64,000 nucleotides of DNA from contig JBQEKC010000002.1 in assembly GCA_052103595.1 (NCBI GenBank), positions 1 through 64,000 on the forward strand, written 5' to 3'. The position numbers and the translations under genes are program-made. Shown piece after piece: positions 33,632 through 43,859 of this stretch. Within the stretch, counting starts at the first letter, position 1, and every line of letters starts with the position of its first letter. The notes below the pieces were generated by a model, which saw nothing but the letters and a program-made list of their open reading frames with translations, was not told the origin of the DNA and searched no databases. The DNA comes from CAMEGH01 sp052103595. GTDB taxonomy: Bacteria > Patescibacteriota > Saccharimonadia > Saccharimonadales > Saccharimonadaceae.

Positions 33632-34927
33632 TTAGTAAGCGTCACCAGTTTGAAGATTGTAACAGCCAGAACCACTTTCTTGTGCGGCGGCATCTTCGCG
33701 ATAATCAGCTGGATTGTCAGTGACAATGTAGCTTTTACAGATACTTCCGCTCGTGCCAACGGCAGCACGTGGGAACGGTGCATCACGTCCACCAACGGCT
33801 TCAACGCGGGCCACTACACGACGGAATACATCGTTGGCGCGCCCGGTTGAATCAACCTCTGGCTGCACACCACGGAACTTAATGTTCTTTTCTGGATTGG
33901 TACTGTCTTTTAGCACAATACTAAAGCTCGTTGCACGATAGAGCGATGACAAGGTTAGCTGTGCCTCTGAAGCATCGTTGATATCCTTCACTTTCACACT
34001 TGTTTTACACAAGTAACCATCCTTGGTTGGCTCGCCTTCACCAGGCGCAACACCACTACAATGCACGGGGGTTGCTGTATTAACAGCATCTGGCACGCCT
34101 TCATTTTCAACTGGATCATTATAGATCGACTTATGAACATCGATCGAACCGTCGGTTAAATCAATATTCTGTCGGGGCGTGCTACTTGTGCCTGCATACA
34201 AAAATGCGGTGCGTGCGGCGTTGTCCATGGCTTTTACGTTGACATCGTTTGGATTATATAAAATAGTACCAACGCGCAAAATTGAACCCCGATTTTGCCA
34301 GTTCGATCGTGTTGGTAGCGGTATATAAGCAGCGCGGTCGCGGCTGTCTGATGGCGTGTCGCCCGAAGCTTGCTCAAAGTTTACTCGCTCTGGCACATCG
34401 CTACGATCAATCCAGCTTAGCTCGACAGTATCGAAGGTGTCGGTGCCGCGAAGTGGAATAACACGCATATCACTTTCATCTTCCGTTTTACCAACAAACG
34501 CATCGGTGTCCGGGTCGATCGTTACACAAGTATAAGCTTGATCGAGCTTATTGTCGCCTTCTGATTGCGCAACTTTACGCTCCTTCTCGCCCGTCACACC
34601 AAGCGCACGACTAATCGTGTCGCAGTTTTTGGCGTTGATTGCATTGTTGATTTCACCACAACGACGGCCCTCATCAGTAGTGGTTTGTCCAATCAGCCCG
34701 CGATCCTGGCAATCAGTCAGCTGTGCAAGTACTCGCTTGGCATCTTCAACACCAGCCTCTGCAGAGTCACGCGCGCTTTGTGACAAGTCATTATCCGTTG
34801 AACGTTCTTGATCTGACAACATAAGTACAGTAAAGCCCACTGTCACCCCCGTTAAAAGAACTGCTGTAAAGATCACAACAAAGATTGATACCGCCCCTGA
34901 TCGATATGCATTTAGTCGCTGTTTCAT
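33632..34927 (-). CDS. PilX-like minor pilin/pilus assembly protein
   Basis: About 431 residues; start 34927 has AAAGGAGG before it. N-terminal YRSGAVSIFVVIFTAVLLTG helix resembling PilX/GspK types without a classic GF cleavage site, then a Ser/Asp-rich extracellular domain with paired cysteines. It is the last gene of the minor-pilin block, ending at the 19-bp terminator. Probably part of the pilus tip or initiation complex. Confidence 0.75.
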   Translation of the reverse strand: MKQRLNAYRSGAVSIFVVIFTAVLLTGVTVGFTVLMLSDQERSTDNDLSQSARDSAEAGVEDAKRVLAQLTDCQDRGLIGQTTTDEGRRCGEINNAINAKNCDTISRALGVTGEKERKVAQSEGDNKLDQAYTCVTIDPDTDAFVGKTEDESDMRVIPLRGTDTFDTVELSWIDRSDVPERVNFEQASGDTPSDSRDRAAYIPLPTRSNWQNRGSILRVGTILYNPNDVNVKAMDNAARTAFLYAGTSSTPRQNIDLTDGSIDVHKSIYNDPVENEGVPDAVNTATPVHCSGVAPGEGEPTKDGYLCKTSVKVKDINDASEAQLTLSSLYRATSFSIVLKDSTNPEKNIKFRGVQPEVDSTGRANDVFRRVVARVEAVGGRDAPFPRAAVGTSGSICKSYIVTDNPADYREDAAAQESGSGCYNLQTGDAY

Positions 34928-34957
34928 AGTTCCTCCTTTTTGTTGTCTCTTCATACG

Positions 34958-35830
34958 TTATCCTCCAATTGCTCCGCTGCGCGCCACAAAATCAATTTTG
35001 TTCACGGCACAATACTCGCTATTATTCATTGGTGCGTCAGCCGGTGCACTGCACGTTTCGTTTGTTGTAATAAGTTCATCGCCTGTTTGCGTACCAATCA
35101 CCATGCTAAATGTATAGTACGGAACTGTAGACTGTAGACTTCGCCCAGGCAGGCCGATAACCGCTCCGTCATCCCCTGCTGCATCTACTTCAAAACGATA
35201 CAATACAAGGTTATTATTCCCTTCGCCAAAAACATTCTCGTACGGTGCGTCGGTGTCGCCGGTTGGCAAGTAGCGTTCATAATTTCGAGCGCCTTCACCT
35301 TCATTTGAATCCGCTTTACAGAGGCGCTTTTGGCCATCACGCACCTTCACAAATTTCACCAAACGATCATTACCGTGTGTTTCGCCACCACGAATCAATT
35401 GGATGGGGTTGCCTTCGTAAAGTGTTTCGCTATTGTCTTCGTTGTATTGCTTGATGGCTCGACCAGTGTTCCATGCGTACGAATACGTCCCCATACACAA
35501 GCGGCCACCTGCCGAGTTGGTGTAAAAATCTGCACCGCTATCGCGTTTTAGTTCGTCAAACGATGAAGCTATTTTTGTTTCTGGCGTTGCCGCATCAGCA
35601 TCATGGTAGCGCAGTGCAAATACGTCAGAATTCATGACCGTTTGCTGCACTTCCCGTACAGCAATACGCGAAACAGCGTTTACTTCTTTAATCGCAATGC
35701 CAGTATTGTAAATCGACATAACCTGCATAATCAATAGTGCGATTACCATCAAGAGTGAGCCTACAAATGCCATCGAAAGCATCAGCTCGACAATCGTAAA
35801 TCCAGACGATGTTTTATTCATTCGGTGCAT
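34958..35830 (-). CDS. Minor pilin (PilW-like)
   Basis: 290 residues with a type III signal: MHRMNKTSSG|FTIVELMLSMAF, Glu at +5. Large beta-rich C-terminal part with several Cys. GAGG lies 4 nt before the ATG at 35830, which overlaps the preceding gene. Confidence 0.82.
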   Translation of the reverse strand: MHRMNKTSSGFTIVELMLSMAFVGSLLMVIALLIMQVMSIYNTGIAIKEVNAVSRIAVREVQQTVMNSDVFALRYHDADAATPETKIASSFDELKRDSGADFYTNSAGGRLCMGTYSYAWNTGRAIKQYNEDNSETLYEGNPIQLIRGGETHGNDRLVKFVKVRDGQKRLCKADSNEGEGARNYERYLPTGDTDAPYENVFGEGNNNLVLYRFEVDAAGDDGAVIGLPGRSLQSTVPYYTFSMVIGTQTGDELITTNETCSAPADAPMNNSEYCAVNKIDFVARSGAIGG

Positions 35831-36455
35831 ATAACCTCACAATCGTTCCCAACTTCATTAATCCACCGCTTACACCAGGTGAATCCCAGCAAGCCCGAAT
35901 ATGAAAATCGTAATGACGCGTTGTCGTCAAACGATCAGCATTCTGCTGCGTAGGATTATAGACGGCTTCAATCCACACCATTTCTGAAACGCCAGTTACA
36001 CCATCTGAGCCGTTCGGACGCACCTGTGCAAACGTAGCTGGCTGGCGGAATCGGCTGTGGTTGCGCACAACTTCACCACTCTCTGGATCAATATAAAATG
36101 CATTAGCCGGAATACCTGCGCCACTAGCTCCGCTTGGCACACACTGATTAAACGTGGTAATGGCATCGTAGTCTGATGCAGCTGCGACAGCCGTGCTGAC
36201 AATTTGCCCCCACTCAGTCGAGCCGCTCTCCCCACTTCCCTGGGCGGACGACATCTCAACATCATGATAATGGCGCAGTAGTTCTGCCTGTGTATCGATT
36301 TGGTTACGCACAAGGTTTTGCTCAAGCGACGCCTGCGCAGATGAAACCCCCTGGTTCATAATAGAAACAGCACCAATAGCAATGGCGCTAAACACCGCAA
36401 TCGCAATCAATACTTCTACCAACGTGTCGCCCGATTGTCGTTTCATCGCTAACAT
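35814..36455 (-). CDS. Minor pilin (PilV-like)
   Basis: 213 residues; signal MKRQSG|DTLVEVLIAIAVF. The residue after the cleavage Gly is Asp rather than the usual Phe/Met, with Glu at +5 kept. Overlaps both neighbouring pilin genes by 7-17 nt, so the set is translationally coupled. Confidence 0.82.
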   Translation of the reverse strand: MLAMKRQSGDTLVEVLIAIAVFSAIAIGAVSIMNQGVSSAQASLEQNLVRNQIDTQAELLRHYHDVEMSSAQGSGESGSTEWGQIVSTAVAAASDYDAITTFNQCVPSGASGAGIPANAFYIDPESGEVVRNHSRFRQPATFAQVRPNGSDGVTGVSEMVWIEAVYNPTQQNADRLTTTRHYDFHIRACWDSPGVSGGLMKLGTIVRLYAPNE

Positions 36456-37252
36456 CCTGCCTCCACACCAAGCGAGGCAATATCACCTGGGCCAGTTGCC
36501 CCTGCACGAACGACAACCGCCATGCGATCTGGTGGTTCAATCTCACCCTGTAAGTCTGCTACGCATAGCTTTGCTTCCCGCCTGTTGTCGCTTGATCGCA
36601 CGACAGACGAAAGATCAGCAGCTTGATCAGCTGACAGTTCACCATTCACTACGTGTGTACTAATACCCCCGTTGAGCGGTGAGCGCAAAATTACAATTGC
36701 GAGTTGCTGCAAGCGATCCTCTGTACCTGCTGATACAACGCTTAAGCTCCACCCTAATTGCCATGTATCAACCAGCTGATCGTTTTGGTCATAGCGAAAC
36801 ACGCTATATCCACGAATTGGATTACCGCTGGCGCCCCCCGCCGAACCAGATTCGCCAAAAATTGGCGGAAGTTGCGGTGAGTTCGAGCGTGCAATCAGTG
36901 GACTAGTGCGCACGCTAGAGGTGCCGGTACTTGCATCCGAGATAAGTTCTATCACACGGCCAACATATAAACAATTAGTTGTGCCGCGGTGCTTATTACT
37001 TTCTGCTGCAGATTGCGCACAAGGGTTTTGACTACCTGTATCTACGTTCGCATCACTATTCGTTAAGCTGTAGGCTCGATCGTATTGTCCCTGGATCACA
37101 TTACGGAATTGTTCAACCGTGTCACGGTAGCGCTGACTGTTAATATTGTTTCGTGCACCCACCATAACGCCGGCAATCAAAAGGCCGGTAATTGCCAAGA
37201 ATAACATCACTTCAATAACCGTAAAACCGTTGTGTTTGTGTGTGCCCATCAT
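36449..37252 (-). CDS. Minor pilin (GspH/FimT-like)
   Basis: 267 residues; signal THKHNG|FTVIEVMLFLAITG, Glu at +5; Gly/Ser-rich C-terminal domain with two Cys pairs. First gene of the minor-pilin block downstream of pilD. Confidence 0.82.
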   Translation of the reverse strand: MMGTHKHNGFTVIEVMLFLAITGLLIAGVMVGARNNINSQRYRDTVEQFRNVIQGQYDRAYSLTNSDANVDTGSQNPCAQSAAESNKHRGTTNCLYVGRVIELISDASTGTSSVRTSPLIARSNSPQLPPIFGESGSAGGASGNPIRGYSVFRYDQNDQLVDTWQLGWSLSVVSAGTEDRLQQLAIVILRSPLNGGISTHVVNGELSADQAADLSSVVRSSDNRREAKLCVADLQGEIEPPDRMAVVVRAGATGPGDIASLGVEAGC

Positions 37253-37298
37253 CTGGCTTGATTATACCATAAGCGTGAAGCCTGCAACAGGTAAAACG

Positions 37299-38183
37299 CT
37301 ACATTAAGCTTTGCAAATAGAATGCCAGCAGCGTTGGACCAACAAGTACTGTGGCAATAAAACCAGCAATCAAAAATGGTCCAAACGGCACGCGTGATGT
37401 ACGGGTGATTTTCTTCAACACCATGCCGGGTAATACCGCCAATGTTCCAATAAAGTTTGCCAAAAAGATCGTTAGTATGCCGTATTCCCATGACGGCAAC
37501 AGTAGCGCAAACGGAATGAGCAAATAAATATCACCAAGCCCAATCCACGATCGACCGCTGGCAATATACAGGATGGTATAAAATCCTGGCAAAATGAGCA
37601 GAAGCAGCCCTATTTGCAGCGCGTAGTCCATTAATGGAAGTGAGAATGCGTATACATATAGTCCTGCGTATACCACCGAAAGAATACCAAGATAAATCGT
37701 TATTTTATTCAGAAGCACTTGCCATTTTGCGTCGTACATCCAGTGGATCGCTAACAGCACCACTATCGCAAGCCACACCGCAAACAACACCTGCTGCGGA
37801 GCAGTTTCAAGTGCATATGGCCACAGTGCATACGACAACGTGAATGCCGCTGCCATACCAATTTCTGCAAAAAGCTCCATCGTGCCAATTGGTTTGTGGC
37901 ACGTACGACATTTGCCACGCAGCGCGAGCCAGCTCACGATCGGAAGAAGGTCAAACCATGCAAGCTGTCGCCCACAATGCAAACACACTGAACGATCAGT
38001 TGCAACAGAGCGTTTTTGTAAGTTCGCAATTTCTTGCTTTTCTTTTTTTGTAACTTTTTCGCCATGCGTTTCGTCGTATTGTAATTGTTTTGCTCGTAAA
38101 CGCCAGACGGTAGCTGCGGCATAGCTCCCTAGCATCGCCCCTAATACAGTCAAGATACCGTACACTATATATTCTTCTATCAT
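37299..38183 (-). CDS. pilD: Prepilin peptidase
   Basis: 294 residues, about eight membrane helices. The cytoplasmic loop has the two zinc CxxC pairs (CLHC, CRTC), with an extra about 25-residue charged insert before them. Catalytic aspartates lie in MYDAKWQVLL and GLGDIYLL. Cleaves and may N-methylate all pilins of this locus and the one at 55010-55621. Confidence 0.93.
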   Translation of the reverse strand: MIEEYIVYGILTVLGAMLGSYAAATVWRLRAKQLQYDETHGEKVTKKEKQEIANLQKRSVATDRSVCLHCGRQLAWFDLLPIVSWLALRGKCRTCHKPIGTMELFAEIGMAAAFTLSYALWPYALETAPQQVLFAVWLAIVVLLAIHWMYDAKWQVLLNKITIYLGILSVVYAGLYVYAFSLPLMDYALQIGLLLLILPGFYTILYIASGRSWIGLGDIYLLIPFALLLPSWEYGILTIFLANFIGTLAVLPGMVLKKITRTSRVPFGPFLIAGFIATVLVGPTLLAFYLQSLM

Positions 38184-38205
38184 GTTTATATTTTACCATA
38201 AGCAC

Positions 38206-38240
38206 AAAAATTCCCGTACGAGCGTACGGGAATAATTTTG
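38206..38240 (-). terminator. Terminator after the main pilin gene
   Basis: Minus strand: ATTCCCGTACG-ct-CGTACGGGAAT followed by TTTTG. It splits the pilus locus so that the pilin gene can be expressed above pilD and the minor pilins. Confidence 0.85.
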
Positions 38241-38257
38241 TTCACTAATCGAGTGAC

Positions 38258-38755
38258 TTAAGACTGCTGGCAAAGATTGCCGCCACCCTCAAGAGGTTTA
38301 ACAAGCGCAACTCCTCGGGCTCCAGAGTTACCGCCAGTAGCCCTCTCCCCATCACAGGTAGCGCCTATGTAGATATATATAGTTCGCTTGTCATCGTCGC
38401 TACTGGCACCAGTAATGGTTGGCATAGTTGCAGGTGCGGTAGTAGCAACACTAGCCCTGTAATTACCTGCCTGAGGGTCAGCAAAACCATCGTTGTCTCG
38501 CTTTAGGTACGCAGTAAAGAACGTCTCCCAAGCTGCAGTCGTATTACCTGGTAGCATACCTTTGTTGCGTCCCTTATAGTTCTGTACCGCAGAAGCTAAA
38601 CGACTTACGTCCTGTTCACGCTGCTGATCTCGTTGATTTCGTTGTAGTGCAGGAAGTGCAATAAATACCATTAGCATAATCAATGCAGCGATAGCAAGCA
38701 CCAAGACAACCTCGATAATCGTAAATCCTTCTTGTTTTTTCATTGTTGTGTTCAT
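38258..38755 (-). CDS. Major type IV pilin candidate
   Basis: 165 residues; signal MNTTMKKQEG|FTIIEVVLVLAIAAL with Glu at +5, then a small alpha/beta head with a C-terminal disulfide pair (C near 140 and 162). Size, position right after pilC and the private terminator suggest that it is the shaft subunit. Confidence 0.85.
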   Translation of the reverse strand: MNTTMKKQEGFTIIEVVLVLAIAALIMLMVFIALPALQRNQRDQQREQDVSRLASAVQNYKGRNKGMLPGNTTAAWETFFTAYLKRDNDGFADPQAGNYRASVATTAPATMPTITGASSDDDKRTIYIYIGATCDGERATGGNSGARGVALVKPLEGGGNLCQQS

Positions 38756-38857
38756 AGAATTGTTTCCACCCTTTCTGATGAACTTGTTTACTATTTCGTG
38801 CGAACGAATCGCTTATGTTTATCATACCGTACAACCTATCCGCTGTCTAGCAGATTC

Positions 38858-40072
38858 TTACACGCGGCCACCCGTCACATTTACCAAACTGTAAATTGGG
38901 AAGAGGATTGCCATCACCATACCACCAGCAAATACCGCCATAATAACCATCAAGATTGGTTCGATCGTGGTAGAAAGCGCTTTTACTTGCTCATCAAGCT
39001 CATCCTCATACACATTAGCAACCTTCCCCATCATCTTGTCGATTTGGCCCGATTGTTCACCGATCTTAATCATCTGTGGCACAAGCGGCATAATATAATC
39101 TTGCTCTTTAATCGCCTTTGAGAGCGCCACACCACCCTTTACCTGTTCGGCAGCATTTTCGATACTTTTGCCAACATGCACATTGTTCACGGCTTCCGCA
39201 GAAATGCTAAGCATATCGAGCATTGGCACCCCTGTTGCCAGCAACGTCTCTGCCGTGCGAGTAAAGCGCGCCATATACATTTTACGGAACAACGCATTAA
39301 ACGGTGGCATATTTAGTTTAATAGTGTCCATGTTTTTAATACCCGACTCTGTTTTTAGATACTGCAGCAAGAAGTAAATACCAAATCCAAGTACAACTAC
39401 TACTAGCCACCAATAATCTACCAAGAAGTTGGAGGTGGCCACCAATGCCGCCGTCAAGAAAGGAAGCTTTTGTCCAAGACTGTCGTACATTTTTGATACC
39501 TCTGGCACGATCGTAATCATCATAAAAATGACTACTGCGATAATTACTACCAGTACGATAGCCGGATAGATCATCGCTCCGCGCACACGGCGCAGAATAG
39601 CTTGGTCTTTCTCTTGTTGCGAAGCGATACGGCGCAATGCTTGATCGAGCGTACCCGAAAGCTCACCAGCGCGAATGAGCGATAAGAATACCTTGTCAAA
39701 TACATCCGGGTGCTGCGCAAACGAGTCGCCCAACGAGCGCCCACCTTCAATCGAGACAACAATATCTTGTACAACACTGCGCATTTTTGGATTATTTGTT
39801 TGTTCAACGATCGTATGCAAGCTTTGTGAAAGAGGTAAACCAGCTTCAATCAAGGTAGCAAGCTGGCGGCTGAACACCACCTTGTCCTTCATGGTAATAC
39901 GTTGCAGCATTTGACTGATTGGGTTGCCTTCGCGCTCTTCTTTAATATCAAGCGGTGTAAGGCCCTGTGACGTCAGCAACTTTGCTGCGTCACGCTCGGT
40001 TTCTGCCTGTACAACAGATTTTACGGTTTTACCATTTTCGGTATCTTTGGCTGTGTATGTAAATCGCTGCAT
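38858..40072 (-). CDS. pilC: Type IV pilus inner-membrane platform protein
   Basis: 404 residues with two T2SSF domains (FSRQLATLIEAGLPLSQSL; FTRTAETLLATGVPMLDML) and three membrane helices. Couples the PilB/PilT motors to the growing fibre. Follows pilT by 6 nt. Confidence 0.95.
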   Translation of the reverse strand: MQRFTYTAKDTENGKTVKSVVQAETERDAAKLLTSQGLTPLDIKEEREGNPISQMLQRITMKDKVVFSRQLATLIEAGLPLSQSLHTIVEQTNNPKMRSVVQDIVVSIEGGRSLGDSFAQHPDVFDKVFLSLIRAGELSGTLDQALRRIASQQEKDQAILRRVRGAMIYPAIVLVVIIAVVIFMMITIVPEVSKMYDSLGQKLPFLTAALVATSNFLVDYWWLVVVVLGFGIYFLLQYLKTESGIKNMDTIKLNMPPFNALFRKMYMARFTRTAETLLATGVPMLDMLSISAEAVNNVHVGKSIENAAEQVKGGVALSKAIKEQDYIMPLVPQMIKIGEQSGQIDKMMGKVANVYEDELDEQVKALSTTIEPILMVIMAVFAGGMVMAILFPIYSLVNVTGGRV

Positions 40073-40078
40073 TACTTC

Positions 40079-41149
40079 CTACCCTCGTATAATTCGTTCA
40101 AATTCGGCAAGATCAACCGCGTAGTTACGCGCTTCGTCGTACGTCACAGTACCCGCCTGCACTAAACTTGCCAACGTGCGATCCATCGTTTGCATGCCTT
40201 GATCGGCACCGGTTTGAATCACCGCATCAAGCTGGTGGCTCTTACCTTCACGAATAATGTTACGCACCGCTGAATTTGCCACCAAAACTTCTGCCGCTAC
40301 TACACGACCACCACCAATTGCTGGCACCAAACGCTGGCTACAAATACCCATCAAGATATTCGCTAACTGCGAGCGCACTTGTGGCTGCTGATGTGGCGGA
40401 AAGACGTCGATCATACGGTCAATACTTTGCGCTGCCGAGTTGGTGTGCAGTGTCGCAAACACCAAGTGTCCGGTTTCGGCAATGGTAATCGCTGCTGAAA
40501 TGGTTTCAAGGTCGCGCATCTCACCAATCAGCACAACATCTGGGTCCTGGCGAAGGCTTGAGCGAAGCGCCGCACTAAATGAGTACGTATCGTAGTGGAT
40601 TTCGCGCTGCGCCACGACGGATTTTTTACTCTTGTGGGTAAACTCGATTGGGTCTTCAATCGTAATAATGTGGTGTGAGCGTTCTGAGTTAATTTTGTCG
40701 ATAATTGCTGCGAGTGTGGTCGATTTACCACTCCCTGTTGGACCAGTCACCAAGACAAGTCCGCGTGGATAATCAGCAAAGCCCATTACCACTGGCGGCA
40801 TACCGAGTTCGGTCACGCTTTTAATCTCGTTCGGAATTAAACGAAGTGACGCAGCGAGGTTACCACGTTCGTGAAAAGCATTCACACGGAAACGCCCCAT
40901 CGTACCAAACGCAAAGCTAAAGTCGAATTCTTTGTCTTTAGCGAGCACTTGCTGCTGATCTTCATCAAGAATCGCATAAATAAGGCGCTCAACCGTCGCT
41001 TCATCAAGCGTTTCCGTTCCTGCAACAGGAACAAGTGATCCGTCGATACGAAGCATCGGTGGTAACGCAACTTGAATGTGCAAGTCGCTGGCTTTTTTGC
41101 GCACTACTTCTTCGAGCAGTACTTCTATTCGTAATTCTTGATTTGTCAT
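40079..41149 (-). CDS. pilT: Pilus retraction ATPase
   Basis: 356 residues. Walker A GPTGSGKST near residue 135, Asp box ITIEDPIEF, Walker B LRQDPDVVLIGEMRD, His box TGHLVFATLHTNSA, and AIRxGK-like IREGKSHQLDAVIQTG. Powers retraction, hence twitching or DNA uptake. AGGAGG precedes the start. Confidence 0.96.
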   Translation of the reverse strand: MTNQELRIEVLLEEVVRKKASDLHIQVALPPMLRIDGSLVPVAGTETLDEATVERLIYAILDEDQQQVLAKDKEFDFSFAFGTMGRFRVNAFHERGNLAASLRLIPNEIKSVTELGMPPVVMGFADYPRGLVLVTGPTGSGKSTTLAAIIDKINSERSHHIITIEDPIEFTHKSKKSVVAQREIHYDTYSFSAALRSSLRQDPDVVLIGEMRDLETISAAITIAETGHLVFATLHTNSAAQSIDRMIDVFPPHQQPQVRSQLANILMGICSQRLVPAIGGGRVVAAEVLVANSAVRNIIREGKSHQLDAVIQTGADQGMQTMDRTLASLVQAGTVTYDEARNYAVDLAEFERIIRG

Positions 41150-41161
41150 GGTTTAAGCCTC

Positions 41162-42919
41162 CTACACCGTTACTCGGTTTACTTCATCTAATGTTGTGAT
41201 GCCATTAATCGCTTTTAGGTATCCGTCTTGCTTCATTGGTATCATGCCCTGCGCGATGGCGGTTCGTTGAATTTCTGAACTGGTTGCTCGAGTGGTAATG
41301 AGTTTTTGGATTTCTTCGCTGATATCCATTACCTCATACAGGCCAGCTCGTCCAGAATAACCGCCTGGTGTACCCGGCGTATCTTGCCCGTGGTAAAGAT
41401 CGTACGACGGTTGATTCGCCAACGGCAAACTGTCATAACCGAGCGCTTCACAGTAGCGCGCCATATCGGCTTTGGTCTTTGGCAGCAAATGTCCGACCGT
41501 CGCGTTAATATCTTGTGTTTCGATTTCGCTTGAACGATACGCCGTGCGGCTTCGTGCATTGCGTCGCACGAGTCGCTGCCCAATCACCGTATTTACCGTA
41601 CTGGCAATAAGGAATGGTTCAATTCCCATATCGAGCAAACGCGGTAGCACGCCGGCGGCACTGTTGGTGTGAAGTGTTGAAAACACCAAGTGTCCGGTCA
41701 GCGCAGCCTGCACTGCTAAGTTGGCCGTTTCAGCGTCACGAATCTCACCCACCATCACAACATCTGGGTCTTGACGCAAAATTGAACGAAGCCCATCAGC
41801 AAACGTTAACCCAACACCAGCGTTTACCTGGATCTGATTCACACCGCTCATCTTGTATTCCACCGGGTCTTCCAGCGTAACAATATTGATTGATTCATCT
41901 TTAATTTCTTTAATAAGCGCGTACAAGCTGGTTGACTTACCGCTACCTGTTGGACCACTCGTAAGCACCATACCGTTCGGCCGGCGCATACCTTTGCGAA
42001 TAGTGCGCAATGCTTGGCCAACATACCCCATCGCTTCAAGATCAAAAGCGCTGCCTGACTTATCAAGCAAACGAATCACCACCTGTTCACCCCAAATCAC
42101 TGGGCTAATTGCAATACGTAGGTCAACTTCCTTGCCTGATACACTCACTTCAAACTGACCGTCTTGCGGAATGCGGTGTTCATCAATCTTCAGTTCAGAC
42201 AAAATCTTAATACGACTCACGAGCGCCGGTTCGATGCTCTTTGGCAGCTTCATCATGGCACGCAGCACACCGTCAATTCGGAAACGAATCAATAAGATAT
42301 CTTCCAACGGTTCAATATGTACGTCGCTTGCACGAGTTTTAACCGCGTGTTCCAAAATAGTACTTAAGGCACGGCTAATAGGCGAATCTTGTGCGATAGT
42401 TTTGATGTTCTCTGAAAGTGATGAGGCGCGCTCTGCCCGTGAAGCTTCTGAAGCTTCATCGACTGCGCTCAAGTCGGTTTTGTACTGACTGAGAATATGT
42501 CGAACGCTGGTTTCAGACGCCATAAACACCTTGATTGGGCGTTGGATCACATTGGCAAGATAGTCGACTGCTTGTACGTTATTAGCGTCGATCATCGCGA
42601 TCGCCAAACGGTTACGCACCTCAGCAAGCGGCACCGCCATGAAGCGCTCAGCCACATCAGCACTTAGAAGCGATAGTACTTCTTGACTCGGTGTGGAGTT
42701 GACCAGGTTTACATAGGGCACACCCGAAACGTAAGCAATTGCGTGTGTCAGTAGTTCGTCATCAATAATATCTCGTTCGGTTAAGATTGCGACCAACTGC
42801 CGGTTTGAAGCTTCTGCCTGTTTTAAACACTCTTCGATTGTGGCAGCAGAAACAAGCCCTTCCGAGATGAAGATGTCCTTGAGCTTATCCTGCATTTCAA
42901 CCGTAAGAAGTGACGACAT
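41162..42919 (-). CDS. pilB: Pilus extension ATPase (no zinc finger)
   Basis: 585 residues. N-terminal T2SSE_N domain, Walker A GPTGSGKSTSL near 320, Asp box VTLEDPVEYK, Walker B LRQDPDVVMVGEIRDAETA, His box. In the segment where GspE/PilB proteins carry a tetracysteine zinc site, this one reads QRLVRRNARSRTAY and GQDTPGTPGGYSGRAGLYEV, with no cysteines. Powers pilus assembly. Confidence 0.95.
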   Translation of the reverse strand: MSSLLTVEMQDKLKDIFISEGLVSAATIEECLKQAEASNRQLVAILTERDIIDDELLTHAIAYVSGVPYVNLVNSTPSQEVLSLLSADVAERFMAVPLAEVRNRLAIAMIDANNVQAVDYLANVIQRPIKVFMASETSVRHILSQYKTDLSAVDEASEASRAERASSLSENIKTIAQDSPISRALSTILEHAVKTRASDVHIEPLEDILLIRFRIDGVLRAMMKLPKSIEPALVSRIKILSELKIDEHRIPQDGQFEVSVSGKEVDLRIAISPVIWGEQVVIRLLDKSGSAFDLEAMGYVGQALRTIRKGMRRPNGMVLTSGPTGSGKSTSLYALIKEIKDESINIVTLEDPVEYKMSGVNQIQVNAGVGLTFADGLRSILRQDPDVVMVGEIRDAETANLAVQAALTGHLVFSTLHTNSAAGVLPRLLDMGIEPFLIASTVNTVIGQRLVRRNARSRTAYRSSEIETQDINATVGHLLPKTKADMARYCEALGYDSLPLANQPSYDLYHGQDTPGTPGGYSGRAGLYEVMDISEEIQKLITTRATSSEIQRTAIAQGMIPMKQDGYLKAINGITTLDEVNRVTV

Positions 42920-42926
42920 ACCGCTC

Positions 42927-43178
42927 CTATTCTGCGAACTCTGAGCTTACCGGGTCGGCGCCTTGCTCGCGCACGTACACTTCGACCGTTGGGTTGATTG
43001 ACTTACTGTTAAAGACGCGCTTGGTTGGCTGCGCGACTTCCCTGTCAATCACCTCTGTTTGCTCAATGGTTGCTGTTTGTTTGATCTTGCCACCAAGCAA
43101 TGAGTTCACCGCAAAAAAGGTGATCGTCGCCGCGACAGAAGCAATTAAAATGATCATCGCTATTTCGGTTCGTTTCAC
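42927..43178 (-). CDS. Small anchored protein in the pilP position
   Basis: 83 residues: one N-terminal membrane helix (about 7-28) and a short polar tail. It overlaps the pilO-like gene by ATGA and precedes pilB. PilP normally links PilNO to the outer-membrane secretin; this protein is too short for that and no secretin is present, so it may be a monoderm substitute. Confidence 0.65.
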   Translation of the reverse strand: MKRTEIAMIILIASVAATITFFAVNSLLGGKIKQTATIEQTEVIDREVAQPTKRVFNSKSINPTVEVYVREQGADPVSSEFAE

Positions 43179-43858
43179 TGCTGTTTCTCCTCTTTCGTCG
43201 TTAGTTCAAGATTTGCTGGTGGGAAGTAGTACGCCACACCGGTAATCTGAAGTGACACCTGGTTATCTTGCGTCGTTCCCGTAAGGGTCGTAATATTGAA
43301 AGCACGAATTGATCGTTCTAATCGATTGAGTGCTCGTTTCAAATTGTCCGGGCTACCAGAAATTGTTGTAGCAAAGCTCACCTGTTGCAATCCGGTTTCG
43401 CCTTCAGCACTACCGTCTTGACTCATCATGTCACCACTTGAAGGGTCAACTGAGAGCGCATCGATACGCACACCAGGTGCTTCTTCAAAAATTTTCTTCT
43501 GAAGCGACGCACCAAGTGCAAGCCTGTTTTCATCGGCTGGGAGCGCATCGAGAATCGTTTGCAGCGCCGATGCTTCATCGTTTGGTCGTACTAAACGCAG
43601 TTCGCTATTCGTATCAAGTTTGCGAATATCCGCTTTTAAGTCTGGGGCGATTTCAATATTTTGGCGAATCTTTTTTAGTGTATCGTTCTTTTGGTTGAGA
43701 ACTGATTGATTGAACATTGCCGTTTGAACCAGCATTGTTGCAATCACTGCCACCGCACTCAACACCGACGCAGCGCCGCCAACCCAGTACAACACGTTTT
43801 TACGAGCTTTCGCAATCAGGCTACGCTTTCGAACGATTCCTTCTCTGTCTTTTGGCAT
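43175..43858 (-). CDS. PilO-like alignment protein
   Basis: 227 residues: basic cytoplasmic start, one membrane helix (about 24-48), coiled region, then a ferredoxin-like domain (EETGLQQVSFATTISGSPDNLKRALNRLE...). Position after pilM-pilN identifies it. Confidence 0.78.
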   Translation of the reverse strand: MPKDREGIVRKRSLIAKARKNVLYWVGGAASVLSAVAVIATMLVQTAMFNQSVLNQKNDTLKKIRQNIEIAPDLKADIRKLDTNSELRLVRPNDEASALQTILDALPADENRLALGASLQKKIFEEAPGVRIDALSVDPSSGDMMSQDGSAEGETGLQQVSFATTISGSPDNLKRALNRLERSIRAFNITTLTGTTQDNQVSLQITGVAYYFPPANLELTTKEEKQQ

Positions 43859-43859
43859 A

